Of a stretch of DNA of 64,000 nucleotides, positions 9,003 through 17,622 are shown in pieces. The notes under the pieces are model-generated. The model was not told where the DNA came from and did not search any database. It saw only the letters and a list, made by a program, of their open reading frames with translations. Numbering within the stretch: the stretch's first letter is position 1; each line of letters starts with the position of its first letter. Both the position numbers and the translations under genes were made by a program. Source of the stretch: Pseudomonas sp. GR 6-02 (GTDB taxonomy: Bacteria > Pseudomonadota > Gammaproteobacteria > Pseudomonadales > Pseudomonadaceae); the NCBI RefSeq assembly GCF_001655615.1, contig NZ_CP011567.1, positions 3,977,001 to 4,041,000 on the forward strand, in the 5' to 3' direction.

Positions 9003-9455
9003 ATGCCCACCTCGAAAATCCGCCCCTCACCCGCGCCGCTGCTCAAACCAGGAGAGACGGTGGTCTTGTTCGACGGTGTCTGCAAGCTGTGCAATGGTTG
9101 GGCGAGGTTCTTGATTCGCCATGACCGCCAGCAGCGCGTGCGGTTGGCGGCGGTTCAGTCACCCGAGGGGCAAGTCCTGCTCGCGTGGGCAGGTTTGCCC
9201 GTGGATCAGTTCGACACCATGGCGGTGATCCGCGACCGACACTTCTGGGAGCGTTCGGATGCATTTTTCGAAGTCATCGCCCAGTTGCCCGCTCTCTGGC
9301 GCCCAGTGAACCTGTTGCGCATCTTCCCTCGCATGCTTCGAGATTGGGCATACGACCGCATTGCGCTTAATCGTTATCGGCTCTTCGGAAAATACGACAC
9401 GTGCCTGTTGCCGGATCCTGATCATGAACAGCGCTTTTTGAAAGCGCCCCTATGA
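9003..9455 (+). CDS. DCC-family thiol-disulfide oxidoreductase-like protein (DUF393)
   Basis: The 150-residue protein contains the DCC-type motif FDGVCKLCNGWARFLIRHD near residue 25, with the two Cys of the thioredoxin-like CxxC, and the family C-terminal part (VNLLRIFPRMLRDWAYDRIA and NRYRLFGKYDTCLLP). The family is predicted to do thiol redox chemistry; no substrate is known. It overlaps the DoxX-like gene by four bases (ATGA), so the two are co-translated. Confidence 0.88.
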   Translation: MPTSKIRPSPAPLLKPGETVVLFDGVCKLCNGWARFLIRHDRQQRVRLAAVQSPEGQVLLAWAGLPVDQFDTMAVIRDRHFWERSDAFFEVIAQLPALWRPVNLLRIFPRMLRDWAYDRIALNRYRLFGKYDTCLLPDPDHEQRFLKAPL

Positions 9456-9820
9456 ACACCCTCACACGTATTAACTGGATCGCCCGTGGGGGGCTGGCGT
9501 TCATGTTTGGCTACCACGGTCTGATTCCCAAGTTGCTGTGGCTAAGCCCTGGCGAGCGAACAATGATCCAGTCTCACGGGATCACTCAGGTTGAGCTGTT
9601 CGCCAATATTGCCGGGGTCGCAGAAATTGCGCTGGCCTTATGGATACTGATCGCACCGCGCAGTGCCTGGCCTCTTGCCGTCGCCGCGGCGGCGCTGTTT
9701 GGCCTGCTGCTGGATGTAGCAATTTTCAATCCATCAATGCTCAAGGAGGCCTTCAATCCAGTCTCGTTGAATGTGGCGGGACTTACCCTGTGCGCAGTGG
9801 CCTGGAACACCAAGACTTGA
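9452..9820 (+). CDS. DoxX-like membrane protein
   Basis: This 122-residue protein has four hydrophobic segments and the DoxX-like start GGLAFMFGYHGLIPKLLWLSP. It is translationally coupled to the DCC-family gene through an ATGA overlap, and the DCC/DoxX pairing is seen in many bacteria. A role in membrane redox or sulfur metabolism is possible for the family but not shown by the sequence. Confidence 0.82.
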   Translation: MNTLTRINWIARGGLAFMFGYHGLIPKLLWLSPGERTMIQSHGITQVELFANIAGVAEIALALWILIAPRSAWPLAVAAAALFGLLLDVAIFNPSMLKEAFNPVSLNVAGLTLCAVAWNTKT

Positions 9821-9834
9821 GCCAGCCGATCCTG

Positions 9835-10326
9835 CTATCCCAATAGCCCAACCAGTTGCACCGGCGTCATCTTCGTCACCATCATCAGCACAATCACAAA
9901 CATCCCGACAAAACCGACCACCCCCATCCACCACCATTTTTTGTACACGGATCGGTATTCATCATCGAGTCCGCTGCCAGCCTCAACTGCGCACGACGCC
10001 ATCAGGTACAGCCGCTTCTGCAACACCAGCACCGGCAGCCAAAGCGAACCCACGCAGAAGAAGATAATCAACGAAGTCAGTACCCACTCCGTGGTCATGG
10101 GTAGTCCGGAGAGCCTCATCAGCAGGTAGCCCGTGATGATCTGAACAAAGCCTGCCGGCGTGGTAATCCAGGTGTCGAAGCGCACGACCATCCGGGCCAC
10201 ATGCGCGATCACTTGAGGGTTGGCCGTGCGGCTGGCGGCGATCAGATAGAGGTAGGAACCCATGCCGAATCCGAACAGGAAAATCGCGGCAATGATGTGG
10301 AGGTACTTCAGGCATAGATAGAGCAT
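9835..10326 (-). CDS. DUF2269-type integral membrane protein
   Basis: The 163-residue protein has four predicted membrane segments and the family pattern KYLHIIAAIFLFGFGMGSYL at the N-terminus, with conserved His in the first helix. Function is unknown. It starts one base after the stop of the reductase gene (TGA-C-ATG), so both are in one operon on the minus strand. Confidence 0.85.
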   Translation of the reverse strand: MLYLCLKYLHIIAAIFLFGFGMGSYLYLIAASRTANPQVIAHVARMVVRFDTWITTPAGFVQIITGYLLMRLSGLPMTTEWVLTSLIIFFCVGSLWLPVLVLQKRLYLMASCAVEAGSGLDDEYRSVYKKWWWMGVVGFVGMFVIVLMMVTKMTPVQLVGLLG

Positions 10327-10327
10327 G

Positions 10328-11455
10328 TCAGCGCAGCTCGCCAGAGAACTGCACAGACAGGCTCAAATTGTCCGGATCGTTGATCGCTGCCATGTATTCA
10401 TCGACGGTAATTTCGCCCACGCAAGCCCTGGCACCGGGTTGCGGCACATAGCCCTGGGCCATTTTCGCGGCCAAGGCTACGGATGCGCAGCTTGGGATTT
10501 GCGGCCCCTTGTCATTCATGGCCGTCAGTTGCACGGTCATGGCCAGCGGTTTCCCGTCAACTCCCCTGCCCTGAACGTCGATGTACATCGCGCTTTTACC
10601 ATCGCCGAAACGTTCAAACCGGGTCCCCAGCCGATGCAGTCTGGCGGCCCAAAGGGCATGGTCGCGAACCAGCCCGATCTTCAACGCCTGAGCCAGCAGA
10701 TAGTTGGCGACACCACCCAGCTTCAAGCCCGCGCCGGCCTTGAAGCTCAGGGTTTGCGCGCCATAGCGGCTGGCGAAAATATCCATGTCCGGCACATCGA
10801 CATTGGCCAGCACGCGAGTGCCCAGACGCGGCATCTTGCGCAGCGTCAGATCCTGCCAACCCGACACTTCATGCACCTTGCCATTCTTGAGTTGCCTGAT
10901 CGGTTTACCTGCGTAGGCGAGTACGCCTTCGACGGTCGACAATCCCGGCATCTTCGCCGAAGAGGAAATGCCATGCTCGATCGAGTCGATACGACTGAAG
11001 CGATAGCGCTGCTGATCGATGATGGCTGACGATAGCGTCGGCACCGAACTGCAGCCACTGAGGATCGCCACTCCTGCCTGTTTCGCCAAGGCATCGAGTA
11101 CGCCAACGCCGTTGACGAAGGTTCGGCAGTCAGACAGGTCGCAGTAGTTCACGCCAGCCTCGATGCAGCTCTCGGCGACCGCATAGGATTGCCCCTGAAA
11201 CGGGCCGCCAGTATGGATGACCAACTGGATGTCCATCGAGCGCAAAACGGATTTGAACTCAGTGCCCATGGCATTGCCGCACCAACTTTCGGCGACAGCG
11301 CCCGATTGGCTTTTCAACTCATCGACTTTGCGCTGCAACTTGTGTGGATCGCGGCCCGAGATCACCAGTTCCACATCTGGCATTACCGCCAAATGCCTGC
11401 AAACGATGCTACCGAAGTTTCCGTAGCCACCGACCACCATCACCCTGAACACCAT
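10328..11455 (-). CDS. Saccharopine dehydrogenase-like NAD(P)-binding protein
   Basis: The 375-residue protein starts with a Rossmann motif (VMVVGGYGNFGSIVCRHLA) followed by VELVISGRD, as in the saccharopine dehydrogenase NADP-binding family. Later motifs are IHTGGPFQGQSYAVAESCIE and VNYCDLSD. The substrate is unknown; members may be trans-acting enoyl reductases or saccharopine reductase-like enzymes. It is the first gene of a two-gene minus-strand operon with the DUF2269 membrane protein, which suggests a membrane-linked or lipid-type substrate; this is inference. Confidence 0.85.
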   Translation of the reverse strand: MVFRVMVVGGYGNFGSIVCRHLAVMPDVELVISGRDPHKLQRKVDELKSQSGAVAESWCGNAMGTEFKSVLRSMDIQLVIHTGGPFQGQSYAVAESCIEAGVNYCDLSDCRTFVNGVGVLDALAKQAGVAILSGCSSVPTLSSAIIDQQRYRFSRIDSIEHGISSSAKMPGLSTVEGVLAYAGKPIRQLKNGKVHEVSGWQDLTLRKMPRLGTRVLANVDVPDMDIFASRYGAQTLSFKAGAGLKLGGVANYLLAQALKIGLVRDHALWAARLHRLGTRFERFGDGKSAMYIDVQGRGVDGKPLAMTVQLTAMNDKGPQIPSCASVALAAKMAQGYVPQPGARACVGEITVDEYMAAINDPDNLSLSVQFSGELR

Positions 11456-11537
11456 TCAACTCTTCCCTAACTGACAGGCTGCTTTCAGCCAATAATGACT
11501 GCTTTATGCCTGTAATGTCAGGCGGCTTCGCTACCCT

Positions 11538-12122
11538 TCATTGAGTCCCTCCCCGCACCGACCGTCGAACTTCAGCCTGTATGGCATAAGCCGGCGCCTC
11601 CACAGCATTGAAGTCTTGTGTATAGCGCTGGGCAAATCCCTCTACCCCCCATTCCCGAAACTGCTGCACGTGCTTCAGTTCGTGAGCCCAGAGCGCGATG
11701 TCCTGTTCTGCGGTTTGAGTGTCCCGGAAGAGGATGATGTCGATCAGCGTCACGGCACCGACGTCGGGGTTTTGCAGCATGGAAGTGGCGGCGCTGAATT
11801 GGCCGTTGTCGCTCACTTTGTAGTGCGCGGCATCGAGGACGCTGGGGTCGTACCAGCGCAGCAGTTGCTCCCGGATGTGCGGTGGAATGGGTTGGATCTC
11901 GGCGCTGGCTGCTTCAGCGCGGGCTTGGGTCAGCCACAGCGCCAGGGCAGGTGCCGCGACCTGGTAGACGCCATCAGGCACCTGCCCCAGATCTGGCAGG
12001 CAGATGCAGCCGTTCAGGCACACTTGTTTCTCGCCAGGTGGGCAGGCGTTAGTCTGGGCTTGTACTACAGGAGTCAGGCCAAGAACAGACAGCGCCACCA
12101 GACATGTGATGATGGGCGGCAT
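11538..12122 (-). CDS. Secreted DUF4157-like protein with HELKH zinc motif (paralogue 1)
   Basis: The 194-residue protein has a signal peptide (MPPIITCLVALSVLGLTPVVQA) and then a Cys-rich segment (CPPGEKQVCLNGCICLP). Its C-terminal half carries ALWAHELKHVQQFREWGV, a HExxH zinc-binding motif of the DUF4157 type, and the conserved EAPAYAIQAE. The protein is therefore probably exported and may be a metallopeptidase-like fold. A second copy lies at 33839-34462 with the same architecture. Neither has an obvious partner gene. The family call is good; peptidase activity is not established. Confidence 0.8.
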   Translation of the reverse strand: MPPIITCLVALSVLGLTPVVQAQTNACPPGEKQVCLNGCICLPDLGQVPDGVYQVAAPALALWLTQARAEAASAEIQPIPPHIREQLLRWYDPSVLDAAHYKVSDNGQFSAATSMLQNPDVGAVTLIDIILFRDTQTAEQDIALWAHELKHVQQFREWGVEGFAQRYTQDFNAVEAPAYAIQAEVRRSVRGGTQ

Positions 12123-12416
12123 TGGGCCCTCCAGGGACGGAAGCAGCGCGAACAGCGGATCACAATTGATCGATGACCCGCATAACTTTAGCGCATCCTT
12201 GTCGGGTCTCTTCTCGATGATTGCCTGGGGGTAATTGCTGCCCTCACAACGACAGCAACAGTCGATCAGAAGTGATCGGACTGGGTATACGGTGTCTCAT
12301 GGTGGAAGAGATCGCATTGGCCAACCCAAAACGTACCTTGAGCAAACGCGGCTAGGCGCGTTTACACCGCTATAGTCGACTCTATTGCCGACCGTACTTC
12401 CAGGAGCCTTTTCCCA

Positions 12417-13286
12417 GTGTCTGACATGCCGAGCAACTTCGCCTACACAAAACGCTTCAACGCCGTACTCGCCTACATCGATGCCAATCTTGAAGGTGAC
12501 TTGTCGGTGAAGACGTTGAGTCATGTGGCGAACTTTTCGGTGTTTCACTTCCATCGACAATTCAGCGCGTTCGCAGGTGTGCCGGTCTCACGTTATGTGC
12601 AACTGATGCGGCTACGACGCGCGGCACATCGCCTGGCCTCCCTCGCTGATCACTCGGTACTGGACGCGGCACTCGGTGCCGGCTTTGAAAGCCCCGAGGC
12701 ATTTTGCAGGGCGTTCAGGCGGGCGTTCGGTATGACCCCGAGTGCGTTCAGGAAGGAACCGAACTGGCAGGTCTGGAATGCGGTATTCGCAATCCCACAT
12801 TTTTCCAGGACTATCATCATGCAAGTACGAATCGTGGAATTCCCAGAAGTCAGGGTCGCAGCGCTTGAGCACTGCGGACCACCCGGGCTCGTCAATGAGA
12901 GCGTGCGCAAGTTCATCGAGTGGCGCATGCAGAGCGGACAGTCGCCGGTGGCATCGAGTCGCAGCTTTGGCATTCCCTATGGCAACCCCGACACGACACC
13001 TGCACAAGCATTCCGCTTCGCCATCTGCGGCGAGATTCACGAGGCTGTGGCGCCGAATGAGTTCGGCGTACGCGAGATCGTCATTCCTGGCGGTCGCTGC
13101 GTCGTGGTGCGACATACGGGGTCACCGGATCACATCGGCGAAACGATCTATCCGATTTACCGCGATTGGCTTCCTGCCAGTGGCGAGGAACTCCGTGACC
13201 ACCCGTTGTTCTTCAATTACCTGAGCGTCTATCCCGAGACGCCGCAGGATCAATGGCAAACTGACGTGTATGTTCCGCTTCAATAG
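12417..13286 (+). CDS. AraC-type regulator with GyrI-like effector domain
   Basis: The 289-residue protein has two helix-turn-helix motifs at the N-terminus (residues about 10-110: LSVKTLSHVANFSVFHFHRQ, then LGAGFESPEAFCRAFRRAFG) and a GyrI-like small-molecule-binding domain at about 130-289 (VRIVEFPEVRVAALEHCGPP to DVYVPLQ). This is the Rob/SoxS-type arrangement used to sense hydrophobic or toxic compounds. The GTG at 12417 follows AGGAG by 11 bases; an in-frame ATG at 12426 is the alternative. No adjacent target gene is evident. Confidence 0.88.
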   Translation: MSDMPSNFAYTKRFNAVLAYIDANLEGDLSVKTLSHVANFSVFHFHRQFSAFAGVPVSRYVQLMRLRRAAHRLASLADHSVLDAALGAGFESPEAFCRAFRRAFGMTPSAFRKEPNWQVWNAVFAIPHFSRTIIMQVRIVEFPEVRVAALEHCGPPGLVNESVRKFIEWRMQSGQSPVASSRSFGIPYGNPDTTPAQAFRFAICGEIHEAVAPNEFGVREIVIPGGRCVVVRHTGSPDHIGETIYPIYRDWLPASGEELRDHPLFFNYLSVYPETPQDQWQTDVYVPLQ

Positions 13287-13798
13287 CGGAGCAAGCAGCT
13301 TTCGACCCTGACGGACATTGACGAGTGTCCGCTCAGGGTTGGCATCCACATCAACGACGACAGCTTCTTTGCCCGTAACCCAGGGCCTGTTAACGCTTCG
13401 CGACAAAGTCAACGAGGGGAAAGCGCAAACCCGCGAAATCCTCGACTGCAGAAAGCCATCCTGACCGGTCGCTTTCCAGTCCCATTGGCAAGTTTTCAAA
13501 CCCTGTACTACTGTCATCTCGTGCTGGATGCTCGGGATCGCGGACGTTCGATCTCCCCCAAGGTCATGGAATGAAGACCCCATCGTGAACACGCACGTGT
13601 TCCAACCGCTGTGCATACGACGTGTACGACGAGCCCAATGTGGCTCCGGTTCACAGGGAGGTGCTTATGGTGGCTTCAGGTCTAAAGTCTCGGCAGCAAA
13701 TGCTGAGCATTCGCCATTGTATTGATACGAAACACTCTGCTTCCCTCCCCTGGCATCCCGGCTCCCGATTTCAGCCCGCTAAGTACCAGTAACTGAAC
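13287..13798. other. Gene-poor stretch before the broken peroxidase gene
   Basis: About 510 bases without a gene I can support. Open frames exist on both strands, including one running antisense from 13616 into the AraC gene, but they show no family features and no convincing ribosome site. The stretch borders a recombination scar and may be debris. Confidence 0.4.
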
Positions 13799-14490
13799 AT
13801 GCGCAGCATGCATTGCCTGAGCATGTGCCTGGCGCTGTTGCCTGCCGGCACGGTTATGGCTGACTCTCTTCCCGGATTATCGGCGTCTTGTACGGAGCAA
13901 GCCGTAGATAACCTGCTGGGGCTTCCGCCCATACCAGATGCCTCGTCACCTGAGCATCTGGTGGAAAAAATCCAGCTTGGCAAAACGCTGTTCTTTGACA
14001 AGCGTCTGAGTGCTGACGGCTCGATCAGCTGTGCCTCTTGCCATAATCCCGAACGAGGCTTCATCGACGGTTTGCCGCGCGCCCAGGGCATCCATCGCCA
14101 GCTTGGAACACGCAACACCCCTACCCTCGTCAATGCGGCTTTTGCCGGAACACAGTTCTGGGACGGGCGCCGTGACAGCCTCGAGTCGCAGGCTACGGAT
14201 CCCCTCTTTAACCCGATCGAACACGCCGTGAATGATGAGGCGCAATTACTCCATACCATCCGGCAGGACAGCCAGTATGTTGCGGCTTTCGAGAAGGTGT
14301 ATGCGGCCTCCCCTGAGACGTTAATGGCCACGCAAGTTGCACAAGCCATCGCGGCCTACGAACGCACCCTGGTGGCTGGTAACTCTGCATTTGATCGTTA
14401 TCGCTATGGACACGACAAAACAGCTCATCCAAGCCAGTCGCCCTCTGGTTCTGACGCCCCTGGAAAAAACCGATTTGGTGGCGTTTCTCT
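13799..14490 (+). pseudogene. Di-haem cytochrome c peroxidase (MauG/CcpA family), internally deleted
   Basis: The N-terminal half is intact: a signal peptide, then the first haem site CASCH near residue 80 in KRLSADGSISCASCHNPERG, then RNTPTLVNAAFAGTQFWDGR. At about YRYGHDKTA (14400-14420) the normal sequence stops. The C-terminal end of the family (RPLVLTPLEKTDLVAFL) is found straight after, but in a different frame, at about 14436-14487. So the middle of the gene, with the second haem site, is deleted and the ends are joined out of frame. The Rhs fragment begins immediately after at 14491. The product cannot be a working peroxidase. Confidence 0.85.
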
Positions 14491-15517
14491 AACCAGTTGA
14501 CGGCATGGAGCGGTGCCTCCTTGCTGTATGACGCCAACGGCAATATGACCAGTGACGGCAGCAACACTTACACCTGGAATTCGCGCCAGCGCCTGAGCAC
14601 GCTCACGGGCGCCGTATCCGGGAGTTTCAGTTATGACGCGGCCAACAGGCGCAGCCAGAAGACAATTTCCGGCCAGACCACCAGTTATGTCTTCGACGGT
14701 GCCAACCTGGTGCAAGAACTGACCGGTACTGTCACCCCCACGGTACAGGCCAATCTCCTCACGGGCGGCTTGAATGAAGTATTCAGCCGCACCGAGGCCA
14801 GTGGCAGCACCTACAGCTACCTGGCTGATGCGCTGGGTTCAACCCAAGCGCTTACCGACAGCACTGGCGCGTTCACCACGCAATACACCTACGAGCCTTA
14901 TGGCCAAACCAGCAGCAGCGGCTCCGCCAGTACCAACAGCCAGCAGTACACCGGGCGGGAAAATGATGGCACGGGTGTCTATTATTATCGGGCACGGTAT
15001 TACTCTCCAGGCTTTGGACGGTTTATCTCGGGAGATCCGATTGGACTTGCGGGGGGGGATTAATACGTATGGTTATGTTGGCGGGAATCCGGTTTCTTAC
15101 ATTGACCCTTTAGGGCTATGGCGTCTTCCAGACTTCCTCGCAGTAAATATAAATATCGCAATTCCAAATCCAATAACGGACACGTATTTTGGCTGATCGG
15201 GAACTGCTAGTTTAGATCGATATGGGAACTGGTACGGGAGCGTATTAGGTGCAGAACTTGGAAAGTCTGCTAACATTATAACTGGAAGCATTACTGCAAA
15301 CTGGATAAACCAGTCATGTAACGCTATAGAAAATCAGCTCAATAACTTCTTGTCGGGAAATGGAGTTAACGCTGCTGCTGGTTTCTGGGGGGGGATTTCT
15401 GAGACGTGGTCACCAGGTAATGGGTTTGCAACAGGGGTTGGATTGATTTCGCCTCAACTAGGTGCTAGTTACAATTATTCCTCCCAAGAGGCTGGGAAGG
15501 CTGGATCAGGATGGTGA
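14491..15517 (+). pseudogene. Orphan Rhs C-terminus with toxin tip 1a, frameshifted
   Basis: The sequence starts inside an Rhs repeat (NQLTAWSGASLLYDANGN), with no start codon of its own, and continues through the Rhs core end (NDGTGVYYYRARYYSPGFGR, FISGDPIGLAGG). In the run of eight G at 15051-15058 the frame shifts: with seven G it would read on as INTYGYVGGNPVSYIDPLGL, the usual Rhs junction. After that comes a tip of about 145 codons in frame 2, interrupted once by TGA at 15194 where a Trp codon is likely, and ending at 15517 (ASYNYSSQEAGKAGSGW). The tip is rich in Gly, Asn and Ser; its toxin family is not recognised. Confidence 0.82.
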
Positions 15518-15765
15518 GAATGAAAAGCGTCGGATTGTTATTATTGATTATTATACTGTTCTCAGTAGGAGTAATGTGCTTGTTTTTTCTCGAGCAAACC
15601 CGAGAAATTGCAATAAAAGTGGCTGACTGGGCATACGCATCAAAAAACCACCCACTCAAGACCCTGGTTAGATCAAACAACTACTTGAACATGCTTAGGA
15701 TGGTGGGCGCGATAGCCCTCTTTACATCTTTTTTCTTAATATGGGCATGGATAAAAAACTTATAA
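15511..15765 (+). CDS. Small two-helix membrane protein, probable immunity 1a
   Basis: The 84-residue protein (MVRMKSVGLLLLIIILFSVG onward) has one membrane segment near each end with a charged middle (YASKNHPLKTLVRSNNY). Its ATG at 15511 overlaps the stop of toxin tip 1a (ATGGTGA), the usual arrangement of a toxin tip and its immunity gene. An in-frame ATG at 15520 is the alternative start. A diverged paralogue follows at 16900-17154 behind a second copy of the tip. A membrane immunity protein would suit a toxin acting at the inner membrane. Family not recognised. Confidence 0.65.
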   Translation: MVRMKSVGLLLLIIILFSVGVMCLFFLEQTREIAIKVADWAYASKNHPLKTLVRSNNYLNMLRMVGAIALFTSFFLIWAWIKNL

Positions 15766-15771
15766 AAAAAA

Positions 15772-16232
15772 TACACACATATGGAGATCACTCTTGGCAT
15801 CTGCATGGAAATACCCCACCCCGGCGAGCTTCCAGATCAGAAAGCATGTCCGGCCCGGCCATTGGCTTGCCCGCAATTGGTGCGGTGCTAGCGGGCGAAA
15901 GTGAGCCATCAAAGTCAGGGTGTAAAATGACCGACGGAAGCGAACACTTACTTATCGGAAGACTGGCAATCCTGCCATTTGCCTTTGTTCAGTGGGGCGT
16001 TTTGCTTTGGTACCTGAGTTCATTGCGGCGATTACGTGACAATTTTCTGAAAAGATTAATAGGAGGAGCCGTATCTATTGCGACCATTTTCGCAGTGACA
16101 TTCGGACAAATGGAAGCTTACACAATAATCACTTCTATGCCGCACCCAATGACTGACAACTTTTTCTTTATTACATTCTCCATCGAGCACGCCTCGTCCA
16201 TCTTCTTTATCTTCTACGCTGCAATTAAAAGA
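15772..16232 (+). repeat. Direct repeat, copy 1
   Basis: About 460 bases almost identical to 17160-17622, covering a short leader and most of a small membrane-protein gene. Only scattered base differences and one indel in the A run before the ATG are seen by eye. Confidence 0.85.
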
Positions 16233-16337
16233 ACGAGCAAACAAAGGGGACGGATTTATTTTCTTCAATTACCGACCAGAATGGCGCCGTGGGCGCCCAA
16301 TTTGTGGGGACCGGCAATGGGCCAAATGCTACTCTAA
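15927..16337 (+). CDS. Four-helix membrane protein, copy 1, with altered C-terminus
   Basis: The protein starts MTDGSEHLLIGRLAILPFAF and has about four hydrophobic helices. The ATG at 15927 follows AGGGTG by seven bases. It matches the copy at 17317-17655 until AAIKR; after that the frame runs into unrelated sequence (TSKQRGRIYFLQLPTRMAPW), which contains a GGGGACGGATTTATTTTC element and the start of another toxin tip in a different frame. The normal C-terminus has thus been replaced by recombination. Family unknown; position suggests an immunity or accessory membrane protein of the Rhs tip array. Confidence 0.6.
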   Translation: MTDGSEHLLIGRLAILPFAFVQWGVLLWYLSSLRRLRDNFLKRLIGGAVSIATIFAVTFGQMEAYTIITSMPHPMTDNFFFITFSIEHASSIFFIFYAAIKRTSKQRGRIYFLQLPTRMAPWAPNLWGPAMGQMLL

Positions 16338-16423
16338 ACCAGTACATTGGGCCGGTAATTTTCAGTGCGCTGGGTGTTGCTGGCTATATCAACCTTAATC
16401 CTAGTGTAGGAACTGGACCATGA
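16250..16423 (+). pseudogene. Displaced toxin tip 2 (C-terminal fragment)
   Basis: In frame 2, the sequence reads SSITDQNGAVGAQFVGTGNG and continues to GYINLNPSVGTGP, ending at the TGA at 16421-16423, which overlaps the ATG of the next gene. It has no start, and begins at a GGGGACGG element inside the end of the preceding gene. This is the form expected for a toxin tip left behind when a newer tip was joined to the Rhs core. Toxin type unknown. Confidence 0.55.
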
Positions 16424-16728
16424 GTCAACTAGAAAAAAGGAGCAAAGTAGGAGTCCGTATTGCATTAACTATTGTCTTGTTATTGACATGCATTGTTTTT
16501 TTTATTGGCATTGAGCTGTATTCTGGAATTGCACCACAAAAAGCCGTTGGCCACCCCAATTCCGGCCAACTTAAGCTTTATGTATTATTTCCAGCCGCAT
16601 CAGTTCTTATTAGCGCTTTAATGCTGACCTTCTCAAAAAAACTGCCGAACTGGTTGTTGATTGTTTTTATACCGATTCAATTCATCGCTATTTTTACGGT
16701 TTTTATTTTTTTTGGTGGTGGTGTGTAA
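16420..16728 (+). CDS. Small membrane protein, probable immunity 2
   Basis: The 102-residue protein has three hydrophobic segments (VGVRIALTIVLLLTCIVFFI; LYVLFPAASVLISALML; WLLIVFIPIQFIAIFTVFIF). Its ATG overlaps the stop of toxin tip 2 (ATGA), so it is the natural immunity partner. No family is recognised. Confidence 0.6.
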   Translation: MSQLEKRSKVGVRIALTIVLLLTCIVFFIGIELYSGIAPQKAVGHPNSGQLKLYVLFPAASVLISALMLTFSKKLPNWLLIVFIPIQFIAIFTVFIFFGGGV

Positions 16729-16738
16729 GGGCGTCGCT

Positions 16739-16906
16739 TGTCGGGAAATGGAATTAACGCTACCGCTGGCTGCTGGGGGGGGCGTTTCTGATTCGTGGTC
16801 ACTAGGTAATGGGGCCGCATCAGGGTTTGGATTCGTTTCTCCACAACTAGGTGCTAGTTATAACTACTCCTTCCAGGCTGCATGGAAGATTGGATCAGGA
16901 TGGTGA
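16739..16906 (+). pseudogene. Toxin tip 1b, fragment with frameshift
   Basis: This fragment repeats the end of tip 1a (LSGNGINATAGCWGG, then VSDSWSLGNGAASGFGFVSP and SYNYSFQAAWKIGSGW). A run of eight G at 16775-16782 puts the two halves in different frames; seven G would join them. It begins abruptly after the immunity 2 gene and has no start codon. It ends at TGA 16904-16906, overlapping the ATG of immunity 1b. Confidence 0.65.
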
Positions 16907-17154
16907 GAATGAAGAGTATTGGGCTGTTAGTTTTTATTATATCAATGTGTTTACTGGGGATAATGTGCTTGTTTTTTTCTGAGAAAACGCAAGGCATTAT
17001 AATCAAGTTGATTGACCGGGCAGGCGCATCAAAAAATCACCCATTCAAGAGCTTGATCAGGTCAAGCAATTATCTATATATTCTTAGATCAGTTGGCACA
17101 TTAGCTCTTCTAATGTCTTTTTTCTTAACATGGGGACTGATAAATAACTTATAA
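16900..17154 (+). CDS. Small two-helix membrane protein, probable immunity 1b
   Basis: The 84-residue protein (MVRMKSIGLLVFIISMCLLG onward) is a diverged paralogue of the product at 15511-15765, with the same two membrane segments and the same ASKNHP motif. The start overlaps the stop of tip 1b (ATGGTGA). It is probably retained to protect against siblings that still carry toxin 1. Confidence 0.65.
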   Translation: MVRMKSIGLLVFIISMCLLGIMCLFFSEKTQGIIIKLIDRAGASKNHPFKSLIRSSNYLYILRSVGTLALLMSFFLTWGLINNL

Positions 17155-17159
17155 AAAAT

Positions 17160-17622
17160 ACACACACATATGGAGATCACTCATGGTATCTGCATGGAAA
17201 TACCCCACCCCGGCGAGCTTCCAGATCAGAAAGCATGTCCGGCCCGGCCATTGGCTTGCCCGCAATTGGTGCGGTGCTAGCGGACGAAAGTGAGCCATCA
17301 AAGTCAGGGTGTAAAAATGACCGACGGAAGCGAACACTTATTTATCGGAAGGCTGGCAATCCTGCCATTTGCCTTTGTTCAGTGGGGCGTTTTGCTTTGG
17401 TATCTGAGTTCATTGCGGCGATTACGTGACAATTTTCTGAAAAGATTAATAGGAGGAGCCGTATCTATTGCGACCATTTTCGCAGTGACATTCGGACAAA
17501 TGGAAGCTTACACAATAATCACTTCTATGCCGCACCCAATGACTGACAACTTTTTCTTTATTACATTCTCCATCGAGCACGCCGCGTCCATCTTCTTTAT
17601 CTTCTACGCTGCAATTAAAAGA
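17160..17622 (+). repeat. Direct repeat, copy 2
   Basis: Second copy of the about 460-base repeat at 15772-16232. The upstream parts of the two units (toxin tip and immunity) are clearly more diverged than this part, which suggests recent recombination or gene conversion. Confidence 0.85.

Noticed and set aside
13122..13616. Antisense frame across the end of the AraC gene and the following gap
   Set aside because: About half of it is antisense to a well-supported gene, and the rest has no recognisable feature.
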